Of a stretch of DNA of 64,000 bases, positions 44,287-54,725 are shown in pieces. The first letter of the stretch is position 1, and each line of letters begins with the position of its first letter. The stretch comes from Rhexocercosporidium sp. MPI-PUGE-AT-0058. Its lineage: Eukaryota > Ascomycota > Leotiomycetes > Helotiales. The stretch is from NCBI GenBank assembly GCA_020746875.1, contig JAGTJL010000009.1:496001-560000 (forward strand), given 5' to 3'. Below the pieces are notes generated by a model. That model made no database searches and was not told the DNA's origin. It worked only from the letters and a program-made list of their open reading frames with translations. The position numbers and the translations under genes are program-made.

Positions 44287-45925
44287 TACTTTTTTTGTCT
44301 CCCCTTGTAGTCCCCCTGTGTAGTCTCTTTTGTAATCTCTTTTGTAATCTCTTTTTATAATCTTTTCTTTACCTTTAACTCTCTTTAATTATCTTCCTTT
44401 TAATTTTGAATGAAAAAAAGAAAGCCTATACTTTTAAAGTTTAACTTCCCCGTATGATTTCCTCTTTAGCCTTAACACGTACCACTTGACCTTTAGCGAC
44501 GAAATGAGAGTGGCAGGTCTCCTCTAATCGTTCTACAGGGGCTAATCCTCAAGGTTACCTCGAGGAGTGCTTTGTAGGGTGGATTGGACTTGTTCATTGC
44601 GAAGATTATCCCCCGAAAGAAAAACCGTATCGCTATACCAAAATGGGCTAAAAGCCACGCAAGTACAACGCGCATCTTGGAGAAACCTCTGGCGAAAATC
44701 GGGACAGTGTAGGTTTCCAAACGGTTGTTAAATGAAAATAGTCTGCAAACTTGCTCATATTACGAGGTACAATCCTGTGAGTTCCTCACGAGACGCTCGC
44801 ATCAATCAGGTCGAAGATCCCGACCAATCTCGCAAACCATTGTTCTTATATGGCTATGTCTTCTTGGGGCTACTCTGTGACACTTCGTAGACCTAAAAGC
44901 AAGAGTCAGCAAACAAGATGTACGGGATTGTGTTCCTGCGGGCGTGGCGATTCGAAAGGATTGGCTCGTGCCCAAATTCGGCGTCGAGCGGCCTCTTATG
45001 TCTTTAGACCACCAAATCAGACACAAGAGCCGGAAACAAGAGCCGCTGTCTCGGTAATTTTTGAAAGGGAAACAATATTTATCGCTCTCACATGGATGAG
45101 CTGTTCATACTACGTGGTTGCACCTAGATGCCGAAAAGAGTGTTTGACTGGAACTTGGGTCTTAGGTTTTGTGGTACCAAGCTTTGTTCCCCTATGGCAC
45201 TCACAGACGCATGACGAAAGGCTTATAACAGGATATTAAAGTGCCCTTCCCACTTGCACAAAAGGGGTTGGTGCGATTACTTACGATACTTTTAAAGCGT
45301 ATATATTGACTGGAATGCCGAAGCGATGTCGCGGCTTCGACGCTCGAATCGGAAAACTTTATACCAAACTCGAGGGCCAGCGGAGCGGATTGAGATTCTC
45401 CACACCTCGGCAATCGGAGATTATTTTCACAGGACACGAAGCACTTCATGTAAATATAGTTTCCAGTTAGAGTTCACTCCCACAAGGCTTCGAGATGTTC
45501 CATGCCAAGACCTTAGGCGAATCGAAAATCAAAACAAAGTTGGAACAGGGGGGGTGGAATGAAACGCCTCGTCAAACTAGTAACCTTTCTTTTCCGTTGC
45601 GAGAAACACAAGTCAAACGTTAAAATCAGTGCGTAGTCCAATCGCATTGAATTCCGGAGTCGGGAAGCCAATCACAAGCTGAAGATGGTGTGCTGGGCTG
45701 AGCGCATTCCTGGGCCTCATTAGCAGCATCCGTGCTGAAAGGCCCTGGAAATCGAAACTTTCTTAAGCACAATTGATCTACAAATCCCCCACAGACAAAC
45801 ACTCCATCTCCCCCCATCCATAAAACTAGTCTCTTATTGACGTCTGTCCTTCCTCCGCAATTGATCACTAATATCCATTCCTCATTGTATCTTCAGCATT
45901 TCAGAAACAGGTAGTACTGGTTACT
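44287..45925. other. 1.6-kb gene-poor region
   Basis: No supported gene. A minus-strand frame at 44493-44720 contains a hydrophobic run but no recognised family. The end is the promoter of the second rhodopsin-domain gene. Confidence 0.5.
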
Positions 45926-47072
45926 ATGACGATTCACACCCAAGGAACAGTCGCTATCGCGGTGTCGGCGGGCTTTGCCCTGCTATGTTTGATCTCGATT
46001 GGAGCGCGGATGTATACTCAGGTGTTCATCACGAAGAAATTCAATTTGAATGATGTGGGAATTCTTGTTGCATTTGTACGATCACTCGCTAGAAAAGATA
46101 TTGTGTCGATGGACTGACGATGATACAGGCTGCTTACTTGAGTCTACTGGCTCTTCTTATTCTTGGAGCACAGAATGGTATCGGTGGCCATACGTTACAA
46201 GCCAAGCTGCCCCAGATTTCGAATGTTCTGAAGGTACTGTCCCCTCCACACTACTCAAGGTTAGAAGTAGGATATTGACAATTCCTAGTACATTTGGTTC
46301 CTCGAAATTATCTATGTCATCCTCACCAGTGTCATGAAAGGCAGTATCGCCATCACCATGATGCAATGGACCAAGAGCCGTGTCTTGATCTGGATGTTCT
46401 GGGGTTCGATCGCCATGGACGTTCTCATCTCATCCATTTTTACCTTCTACGTTATTTTCCAGTGCACACCAATTAGTTACGCATGGCAGATGCTCGATCC
46501 AAATGTCAAGGGAAAATGCTTGCCATTCAGTGGACAGCTATATATGGGTCTCGCACTTTGCTTCGTCACGTTCACTCTGGACATCTTGCTCATGGGTAGT
46601 CCATTCTACATGCTTAAGGGCAGAGGTGTGAACAAAACCCTGAAGAAATACATTTACGGTATTTTCAGCATGGGCATCTTGTATGTTACTTTCATTCGGT
46701 CATTAACAAGGTTACTGACCCGTCTCACAGCGCTACAATTGCCAACCTGATCCGTCTGTTCGCAATCTTCAAGCTCCAGAAGTCCACAGACCAACTTTGT
46801 AGGTTTCGCATGATCCGTATCTCAGCAGACAACTAACGAATCCCCCAGTCGATGCCGCACCAGTCTTCACCTGGTCTGCAGTTGAGGTCAGTATCGGTCT
46901 CATCGTGGCAGGACTCCTCGAGCTCGGCCCTCTGATGGCCAAGTTTGGAGCGAAAGGTTTCGACCAATACTCCAGATTCGCTACTTTGGGAGACGACGAC
47001 ACCGTCAAGTTGCAAAGCATCCAATCAATGGACAAGTCCCACATCACCATCTCTGGTCCAATGAGATATTAG
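45926..47072 (+). CDS. Rhodopsin-domain integral membrane protein 2 (PTH11-like)
   Basis: Second fungal seven-helix protein of the rhodopsin-domain class, 312 residues from five exons: 45926-46075, 46129-46233, 46289-46680, 46731-46798 and 46849-47072. Hydrophobic helices start at GTVAIAVSAGFALLCLISIG. The paired motifs are FQCTPISYAWQMLDPNVKGKC (shown in part; Cys at each end) and FTWSAVEVSIGLIVAGLLEL at the last helix. The last two introns occupy the same positions and phases as in the gene at 41.5 kb, which shows common descent. The C-terminal tail is shorter than that of its neighbour. Intron lengths are 50-55 nt. Confidence 0.85.
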
Positions 47073-47636
47073 ACTGGTTGGGCTTGGCGGGAGTAGGTTT
47101 GAGCAAACGGGTCTAAGGATGCTGGACGTTCTGTATTTATGATGAGGATGAATGGCTGTTACGATTTCGTTCATTCTTGGTGGGCTAGCGTTTTCCCTGA
47201 CACGGGGGTTTGAGGGTCAATGAGTGTGTGATTAGCTACGCCTATGTTGTAATAATATATTAGACATCTTTGTGATTTCGAAGGAAAGTAGGATTTTGTT
47301 CAAAGTGTATGCTGGGCTTGGGTCTAGTGAAGTTTATGTTATAGGATGAAGTTATGTTTCTTTGCGTATCTTAAAAAATGCGATTGCTACAGGGACGTGA
47401 GAAAAGTCCATCGCACTTTTCAAACCAGTGATGAAGTAAGAAGTCTATGGTACCATCCGCTAGTCGTCACATTTTTAGGAAAGTACTAAATCTGGAACAT
47501 TAACCGTAGGTAGTATAATGCTGCTTTAATTCTTACTATGCACACAAGTCAGTGCTTTGAGCGTAGACCGTGTATAGTGCATGTTGAAGTGAAGATGTAG
47601 GAGTCAAAATCTTCTGAAAGGAAAGTCTCGCAAGAA
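47073..47636. other. Intergenic, convergent 3' flanks
   Basis: Between the second rhodopsin-domain gene and the SET-domain gene. No gene is seen. Confidence 0.5.
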
Positions 47637-49326
47637 TCAACTCTGCATTCTACCAATGGCTGCTTGCAGGAGAACGCTGATCTGTTGCCACCGATTACCT
47701 AAAGTCTTCCGTTGATTGACCGTTCCTTCTTCTAGGATACCCACCAACTTAATTTTCTCAATGGTATCCTTTTGATACTTTCTCAAAACCTTGAGTAATG
47801 CCTGATCAACTTTTCCTTGGTCTTTCTCTCCATCGTCGGAACCAGCAACAAACCTCCTCCATTGTCCGACTGGTAGACAAGCAAGTCTTAACGCAACTTG
47901 TGTCCGGTAGCATACCGTCTCTCGATCCAGCACATAGTTCCCTAAAAAACCTTCTTCCTCTAGGACTTCTTTTTTATCCGCACTCAATAAACCTAGTACA
48001 TAGCAATCCAGCTCCACTTCATCCCACTGATTCGTATCTCCGGCAAGAATGAACCCATATTCTGCGAGTAAAAAGTCGTTGCTATGATTCCCGTAGCTGA
48101 TGTACACCTCCTCGCCCTTTTTGATAGGTACCGAGGTAGTGATGGTGTACCCATCGGCAGAGAAGTTGACTTCGCAAGCGGATGGGGAGGAGATGTGATT
48201 GAAGTAGTCAGCAAAAGGGTTGAGAGCCATACAATCGTCCCGATTCTTTGGTGCAGGTGGGGGTCTAGGTTTGCCTTTTCGGATCGGGGACACGAAGTAG
48301 AATGTTCGTGTGTTAATGAGGAGCCATGAATGAAGGTATGCTTGGTAGGTGATGACTGGAAAAGCAGCGGAAGTCAGAACCCAATCCTGCTGAAGTTTTG
48401 ACTGTTGATTTGCAACAAGCTTGGCTGCTTGTGGTGGAAGTAGTGCTTGTAGAGAGGTTGGCCAGAGAAGAGGCATGGAGTCTTCGAACGTATTTTGAGG
48501 CGGGAGGACAGCACGCCATGGAGCGCGATGGGCCGTAGTATCAAGGGTAAGATCGGTGGCTAAGAGGTTGTGGACTGTAGTCTTTGGAAGGGCGAGGGAA
48601 ATGTCTTTTGGAACTGTAAAAGCTGTGCGTAAGGCCGAGAGAGGAATATTTAGAATAACAGTATTTGCCTAGGATATGTCAGTCGGTTGTTGTTGCTGAG
48701 ACTAGAAGTCTCCATGAGGCTTGACAATGTGCTTCAAATCTGGACTGCACTTTTTGAACTCTGAAATGCGAAGAACAGATGAGTAGACTTCTAGCTTCCA
48801 TTGGTACCCGTAAGGACTATCCGAAGAAAATCTCGTACGCTCAACTTAGACCGAAATGATATCAAAGTATAGCATATTTTGTGTACAGTACTATCCTCTA
48901 ACTTTAATCAACCAAGCCCTGCTGAGCTTAGGATACATTATTGACTTCATCAGATAATAGTAATCTAGGGAAGTCAACAAATCTTAGTAATTCTCACTTG
49001 AGACCTGGGTGCATACAGCCATATATTCGGGGATTTTAATAATTATGTGAGCACCCACAGCGTTTTGCATTAATCGGAGGAACATGAGGAGAATGATAGA
49101 CGGCTACGATGTAAGAAACTTATAAACTGGACTTATGGAAAGTAAAGTGAAACTCAATAATCAAATCAATACTTAGAAAAGTAATGCCCAAGGATACCAT
49201 ACATACCGCATGCCTCTTCTCAGCAATAATACCAAGTCCTCTTCCTTCAAATCGATGCGCAGCGATGGCATTGATCTTGACGCCCCTCTCAAATGCCCAC
49301 GCCGTAAAAGCCTCATGTATTTCCAT
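47637..49326 (-). CDS. SET-domain protein methyltransferase (Rubisco LSMT/SETD3-like)
   Basis: Exons 49326-49207 and 48668-47637 give 383 residues. Exon 1 encodes MEIHEAFTAWAFERGVKINA and HRFEGRGLGIIAEK, the typical start of a class with a split SET domain. Exon 2 continues VILNIPLSAL, then RDDCMALNPFADYFNH, with the NH cofactor-binding motif, and the catalytic-loop EEVYISYGNHSNDFLLAEYGF. The C-terminal helical region is the substrate-binding domain. The intron is 538 nt, about ten times the local norm; both splice sites are consensus. Start 49326 is preferred over an in-frame ATG at 49449, which would add 41 non-conserved residues. Likely substrates are non-histone proteins; unknown here. 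Confidence 0.85.
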
Positions 49327-49532
49327 CGTTGGTGAACTAATATCAATCATGGGCCGTCCATTGCGAATGTCCACTTTGCATGTTGCAAGAACACGAAGTT
49401 GGGAGAAGAGTTTGAAGGAGATGTTTTTGAGAACAACGCGGCCCGCCATTGCCGAGATCTAGTTCGAGCTCCGGCTCCCAGGAATATCGACCGATCATCA
49501 ACACTTCCACCCCCAATCTCCTAAACTCAACA

Positions 49533-50456
49533 ATGGCTTTGTTGCTGCGGCAGAATGCATTCAAGTCTGGTCTCCCTAGGGAGCTTCTTGCATCATGTAC
49601 AATCTCAATAAATGCGAGACAATTCAGCATTCTCAATCGCCCACCCCGAATTACCCTGGCCACATTCCTCTTACGAGGATCGAGAAAGCAGGTCTAGCTA
49701 TAGGGTCCGCATTTGGGTCTCTCTACAATCCATATCGTGGAGGTATGTTTTCGCATCTACTCTTAGCTATTCGCTCTGCTAATTTGGAAAGACTTGATAG
49801 CAGCTCTTGGTGAAGCCACCGCAACACCATATTTTATTTACCGCCTTCGAGATGCCATGCTCGCCTCTCCCACCGGCAGACGAATTCTCAAAGACAGACC
49901 TAGGATAACCTCCGAATCCATGAGGATGGAGTACTTGAGGAATCTGCCGGAGAATACAGTGGGGAGGGCATATGCGGATTGGTTGGACCTAGAGGGCGTG
50001 AGCCCAGACACACGGAGCGAGGTTCAATACATCGATGATGAGGAGTGTGCATATGTGATGCAGAGGTACAGGGAATGCCACGACTTTTACCATGCGTTGA
50101 CGGGTCTGCCGATTATCATCGAGGGGGAGATAGCTGTCAAGGCCTTTGAATTCGCCAACACGCTTCTACCTATGACGGGCTTGAGTCTGTTTGCGTATAT
50201 AAGGCTGAAGCCTCAGGAAAAAGAGAGGTTTTGGAAGATCTACTTGCCGTGGGCAGTAAAGAATGGAGTGGGGTCAAAGGAAGTTATAAATATATATTGG
50301 GAGGAGCAGTTGGAGAGAGACGTTGGTGAGCTGAGAGCTGAGTTGGGTATTGAGAAACCCATTAATCTGAGGGCAATTCGGAAAGCTGAAAGACTCAAGA
50401 AGAAGGCCGAGAAGGAGGCGAAGGAACGATCAGGAGACAGCTTGGGAATAAACTGA
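49533..50456 (+). CDS. COQ4: Ubiquinone biosynthesis protein COQ4, with a one-base frame break
   Basis: Coq4 organises the mitochondrial CoQ synthome. Exon 1 (49533-49742) starts [13 protein letters not shown], an N-terminus typical of mitochondrial import, then [11 protein letters not shown]; the next conserved block [19 protein letters not shown] is in another frame. The break lies in a C4 run at 49644-49647 (CGCCCACCCCGAAT); one more C restores the family sequence NRPPPNYPGH and gives 291 residues. Exon 2 (49792-50456) carries [12 protein letters not shown] with the HDxxH metal motif and a Lys-rich C-terminus. A homopolymer sequencing error is the simplest cause; a real null is possible. 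Confidence 0.88.
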
Positions 50457-50648
50457 AGATTGCATGGCATTTTCAATGAAACCTCCCTTCCATTACAGAA
50501 ATCCGGCGAAAGTTCCTAAAGTCAAGAGTAGCGCCATGTTATTCCACGCACGAGACCAATGTTCACCAGCCAAAGAACCAGATACCAGCATTATGGGGTA
50601 TCTTCTTCCTCAACAGTCTTACTCCTTCCTTTGATATTTCTCTCCCTC

Positions 50649-51218
50649 TCACAAGTCTGCAAACAAATCATCGTCATCATCGTCCCATCCACCCTTCCTC
50701 CGACTAACCACAATCTTCTCTTCTTCCTTCGTCTCTGCCACAGCTCCCAACAGCTCCTTCAACTGTGTCTCTGTAACCTTCGACCGCAACTGCCCACTCC
50801 GTGCTAACATAATCAGTCTGTTCTCGACATCTTGCGCGCGGGATTCCTTGACGAGACGGATGCGTCCGAGTCTGTCGGCGGCTTCGGGCTCGAGGATTTG
50901 AGAGAGGATGGATTGACGCGCTTCTGCTGGGTGGTGTGTTAGATCCTCGATGGGCATTTGAAATGCTAGATCTCAAAGAGAGAGGCTGGCTTACATTCCT
51001 GCTGTCTGTGAATGCATGTCAGTATTTGATCAGAAATGGGTTTAGGGATATGCGCACTGTTTCTGTTCTTGTCCTCCCCCGCTGCTTGCACCTCCAGCAC
51101 CTCCTCCTTGCGCCTTCAGTTGCTCAAGGCGAGCCTTTCTGATCTGTATCACAAAGCATCAGTATGATATAAATACATATCGTATAGGCCGTACCTGTGC
51201 CAAGTCGTCGTCTTCCAT
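50649..51218 (-). CDS. PDCD5 / TFAR19-family protein
   Basis: Small protein of the PDCD5 family, conserved from archaea to humans, which binds DNA or chaperonin in other systems. Four exons: 51218-51195, 51143-51058, 50995-51005 (an 11-nt microexon) and 50926-50649, total 132 residues. The N-terminus is MEDDDLAQIRKARLEQLKAQ, followed by a Gly-rich stretch. The three-helix core includes EARQSILSQILEPEAADRLG and RAQDVENRLIMLARSGQL, ending KIVVSRRKGGWDDDDDD. Only inclusion of the microexon (ACAGCAGGAAT) gives a continuous frame, encoding QQQES. The gene sits between COQ4 and COQ3. Confidence 0.9.
50995..51005 (-). other. 11-nt microexon of the PDCD5 gene
   Basis: Bounded by TTCACAG on the acceptor side and GTAAGCC on the donor side. 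It encodes the end of one codon, three codons and the first base of a fourth. Neighbouring acceptor choices (4 or 7 nt) break the frame, and direct joining of the outer exons also does. Confidence 0.75.
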
Positions 51219-51500
51219 TTTCAAATGTTTTGATGAATGAGGGGTTATTGTATTTGGATTGCGCTGGCGGGGTTTGAAAGCCCCAGAAAAGCAAGGCTGC
51301 GAGGCTGCTTCGTTCGAGGTCCGTCCCCGTGGGCAAGCTAGGATATGTTGGCTATCACCCAATCCACAACAAAATTCATTTCACATCTTATCATATCTAT
51401 TGTTCACTGTCGTTGTTCAAGAAAACGACTTGGCATCCGAGGAATCAGATTGACGATACATGATCCTCCGTCTACCCCTCTTTCCACAATCGCAGCTGCG
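51219..51500. promoter_or_regulatory. Bidirectional promoter PDCD5 / COQ3
   Basis: The two start codons are 282 bp apart and divergent, so the promoters must overlap. No specific factor site is recognised. Confidence 0.5.
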
Positions 51501-52364
51501 ATGACGCCTGTATCTCCGCTTCAACATACCTCACTGAGAAACCTCTCTCTCCTCCTCCGAACCGCACCACGCTTCGTACAGAACCAATTTCGATATCACA
51601 GCACAAGTCATGGCACGCCAACATCAGTCAATCCCGAGGAAGTCTCGCACTTCAATGCTCTGGCCTCAACGTGGTGGGATCCACACGGCTCCTCGCGGCT
51701 ACTCCATCTCATGAATCCTCTCCGCCACGACTTCATCTGCGGTTGCCATGCAGCGCAGCCAGATCCACCTCCTGCCACGGGTCTACGTTATCTGGATATC
51801 GGATGTGGAGGGGGCATATTTGCAGAGAGTGCTGCGAGATTGGGCAGCACGGGAAGTGTGACGGCCATTGATCCCAGCCCAGAAGTGTTGGCAATTGCCA
51901 AAGGACATGCAAAGAAGGATCCAATACTCCAGGGGAAATTGACATATTTGAATACTTCCATCGAGGAGCTTCCCAAGCCAAAATCAACAGAGGAGCAATT
52001 CGATGTTATGTCTGTGTTTGAGGTCATAGAACATATCACCCATCCAGCAGAGTTCTTAAATCTATGCACGCCTTTTGTGAAGCCTGGAGGATGGATAGTC
52101 ATGAGTACTATTGCGAGAACGTGGATGAGTTGGGTCACGACGAAGGTTGTGGCAGAAGATCTGATCAGGATCGTGCCGAGGGGGACGCATGATTGGGACA
52201 AGTATATTAATGAGGATGAGTTGAGAGGGTACTTTCTGAAGGCGGGAGGCTGGAACAGTCCGAGAGTCATGGGGGTTGTGTATGTGCCTGGGCTGGGATG
52301 GAAGGAGGTTTCTGGGAGTGAGAAGGTCGGGAATTATTTCTTTGCCATTAGAAGGGACTTGTAG
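51501..52364 (+). CDS. COQ3: Ubiquinone biosynthesis O-methyltransferase COQ3
   Basis: SAM-dependent methyltransferase that carries out the two O-methylations of CoQ synthesis at the mitochondrial inner membrane. Intronless, 287 residues from ATG 51501. The N-terminus is a mitochondrial presequence (Arg/Ser-rich, QFRYHSTS). The catalytic part starts VNPEEVSHFNALASTWWDPHG. The SAM motif I is LDIGCGGGIFAESAARLG, followed by AIDPSPE, and VMSVFEVIEHITHP with KPGGWIVMST. The frame is open upstream to 51345, but that extension contains no targeting-like features. It is divergent from PDCD5 with COQ4 nearby. Confidence 0.95.
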   Translation: MTPVSPLQHTSLRNLSLLLRTAPRFVQNQFRYHSTSHGTPTSVNPEEVSHFNALASTWWDPHGSSRLLHLMNPLRHDFICGCHAAQPDPPPATGLRYLDIGCGGGIFAESAARLGSTGSVTAIDPSPEVLAIAKGHAKKDPILQGKLTYLNTSIEELPKPKSTEEQFDVMSVFEVIEHITHPAEFLNLCTPFVKPGGWIVMSTIARTWMSWVTTKVVAEDLIRIVPRGTHDWDKYINEDELRGYFLKAGGWNSPRVMGVVYVPGLGWKEVSGSEKVGNYFFAIRRDL

Positions 52365-52777
52365 AGATGATAGGAAGGGAGAAAGCATGGGACGGGCATC
52401 AACAAGTGCTTAGGCGTGACTCGAGAGAGTTCGAATTCGAGTTTGAGTTCGAGCTGTGTAGGAATATGTATGACTGTGTTGGCAAAACACCGAGGATTTG
52501 TAAGTTACCTCGTTGCTAAAGAATTGAAGTAAACTACAAACATGTCAGAAACCTCACCGCAAGAGAACGAAATGTTTTGTTTCGAGTCTGTTCCTGTCGA
52601 TCAAGGGGCGAGGGGTCTGTATAGTACCTACTGTAGGAGGGCCTGATGTGGATGAGTAAGCTTTCTCTAACTTTCAGTTCTACCCCTCCATCAACTCCAA
52701 ACACAACTGCCAACCTATCTACCACGCTCGCAACAACAACAAAGTCTTACCCTGATCGAAGATCCCAGCACATCAAA
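52365..52777. other. Intergenic
   Basis: The 3' flank of COQ3 and promoter of the phosphoserine phosphatase gene. No gene is seen. Confidence 0.5.
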
Positions 52778-54320
52778 ATGGCCCAAGTCGATCAACCAGC
52801 GAGACCTGCCCGCCCCAGCCTTGGGAGTGGCATGCGCACTGGATGTAGGTGTCCGGGGAGCCCAGAACTTCCCTTGTGGAATGTCTCAAGACCCTTTAGA
52901 TCCATGTCGCATCTTCTTCTCAAGACATCCTTGAGATGGCAATTGCTAACTCTCCTGTCACCTAGCGTTTTTGCAAGAACATCAACAGTACCGGCCCCCG
53001 CAGCAGGATGGCCATCAGGGAATCGACAGCATCGTCGAAGGCGTGCAGAACACAAGGCTCGAACCCCGCAAGCCCTTTCAGCAGTATAACGGAGTCCCAT
53101 CAACGAAGACCCCGCCCAAGATAGTGGATAGTGGTCTCATCCATACTTTGTCGCATACGAATTGCCAGCCTGCCGCCGGAGTGCACTCGGATAGACTTAT
53201 CGCAACGATAATCTACAAGACGAAGTCACCTCGAGCAACGATCACCGATTACCCGCCTGATCGATCCCCCTCTCCATCAGCAGCAAAGTCCCGCGCCATT
53301 CCCCCGAATCTTGCTCCCGTACGATCCCTCTCCAGCTTCCCTCTCGAACCTCCTCCACCAGACCCAGAACCACTCGACCATCTCTACGGCAGTTATATCT
53401 CGCCATTATGCCTGACCTCCTTTCTACATCTCATTTCTTTCCTCCCAACTCGTCAGGGCTCCAACATTCTTAGCTCCTCCCACCGCTGCCTCGACAACCC
53501 AGATCACCCCTCCATCGTCGAGCTTACCCTCTCGCCCACACCTGATCCCGCATATCTCACGCTGGAAGACCTGCGCAAGCATGAGCTCATTTACCGCTTC
53601 GAGCGAGAATGGAATGTCGATGTAATCCTACAGCACGATACCGTCCTCCGGCGGTATCCGCGCCTAGTAGTCTTCGATATGGACTCCACGCTCATCGAAC
53701 AAGAAGTAATTGACTTGATTGCCGCTTCTATTGGTGTCGAAGCTGAAGTGTCCGCTATCACAGCACGCGCTATGAACGGCGAGCTAGATTTCTCATCTTC
53801 TTTCAAGGAACGAGTCAAACTCCTCAAAGGTGTAGATGCGGATATCTTCACCAAGCTTCGGACAGTGATCAAGCCGACCAAGGGGGTGCGAGAGTTGATC
53901 AAAGCACTGAAGCGGATGGGCGTTAAGACTGCAGTCCTCTCAGGCGGCTTCATCCCGCTCACCCAATGGCTAGCAGACGATTTGGGTATTGATTACGCAT
54001 TCGCCAACACCATAGCTTCAGACCCCAGTACCAACCTCCTGACCGGCGAAGTCGTCGGGACCATTGTGAATGCAGAGAGAAAGCGCGACCTCCTACTCGA
54101 AATAGCAGCTAAAGAGAAAGTGCCTTTGGAACAAGTGATAGCTGTTGGAGATGGCGCGAACGATCTGCTCATGATGAAGGAGGCTGGGCTGGGCGTGGCG
54201 TGGAATGCGAAGCCTGTGGTGCAGATGGATGCTGAGGTTAGACTAAATGGGGAGAGTTTGTTGGATTTGTTACATGTCTTTGGGTTTACTGCGGAGGAGG
54301 TACAGAGTCTGATTCAATGA
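52778..54320 (+). CDS. SER2: Phosphoserine phosphatase
   Basis: Final step of serine synthesis from 3-phosphoglycerate. Exons 52778-52844 and 52966-54320 give 473 residues; the 121-nt intron is longer than most here. The C-terminal ~220 residues are the HAD catalytic domain: motif I VVFDMDSTLIEQEVIDLIA, motif II SGGFIPLT and motif III/IV GDGANDLLMM. The N-terminal half is longer than in yeast; it includes a low-complexity Pro/Ser-rich linker (RSPSPSAAKSRAIPP) and an ACT-like region as in other filamentous ascomycetes. Cytosolic. The N-terminal extension is also seen in related fungal enzymes, but that comparison is from memory. Confidence 0.93.
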
Positions 54321-54725
54321 TACATCTGCTTTGAGAATCACTGTCGATCAAGAGTATGCATTGTGCTTAGAAGAGAAGAGCTTTGCCGCAATTTCTTTTC
54401 CCCCCTCGGGCTAGAATAACTCAATCTAAAGACATATAAAGATTTCATGACATCTGACTCTTCGCTCCTTTGTTGCTCAAACCATGTGAGAATGAGCAGT
54501 CTCCTGACCTGAATCCTCAATTGACAACCTCATAAATCGAAGCACAAGGGCAAGTGGGGGATCACCGCTCAGGTCGAAGGGTTCCTCAGTGTCATATCTA
54601 TCTCCTGATCTACCGGCATCGATTGCCTCAGGTCGAGCTCTAAAAACCGTGGAATTGCCCGTACTGACTTCATTGATATCGGACAATTGGAGCAGCAGTG
54701 GTCATAATGTTAATGTACAGTATGC
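54321..54725. other. Intergenic, convergent 3' flanks
   Basis: Between SER2 and palC. No gene is seen. Confidence 0.5.

Noticed and set aside
44493..44720. Possible transposase remnant (75 codons, minus strand)
   Set aside because: There is a hydrophobic run but no transposase motif, no terminal repeats and no second copy in the window.
41499..47072. Secondary-metabolite or effector cluster around the membrane-protein pair
   Set aside because: No synthase, tailoring enzyme, transporter or transcription factor typical of such clusters is present; only the two paralogs are supported.
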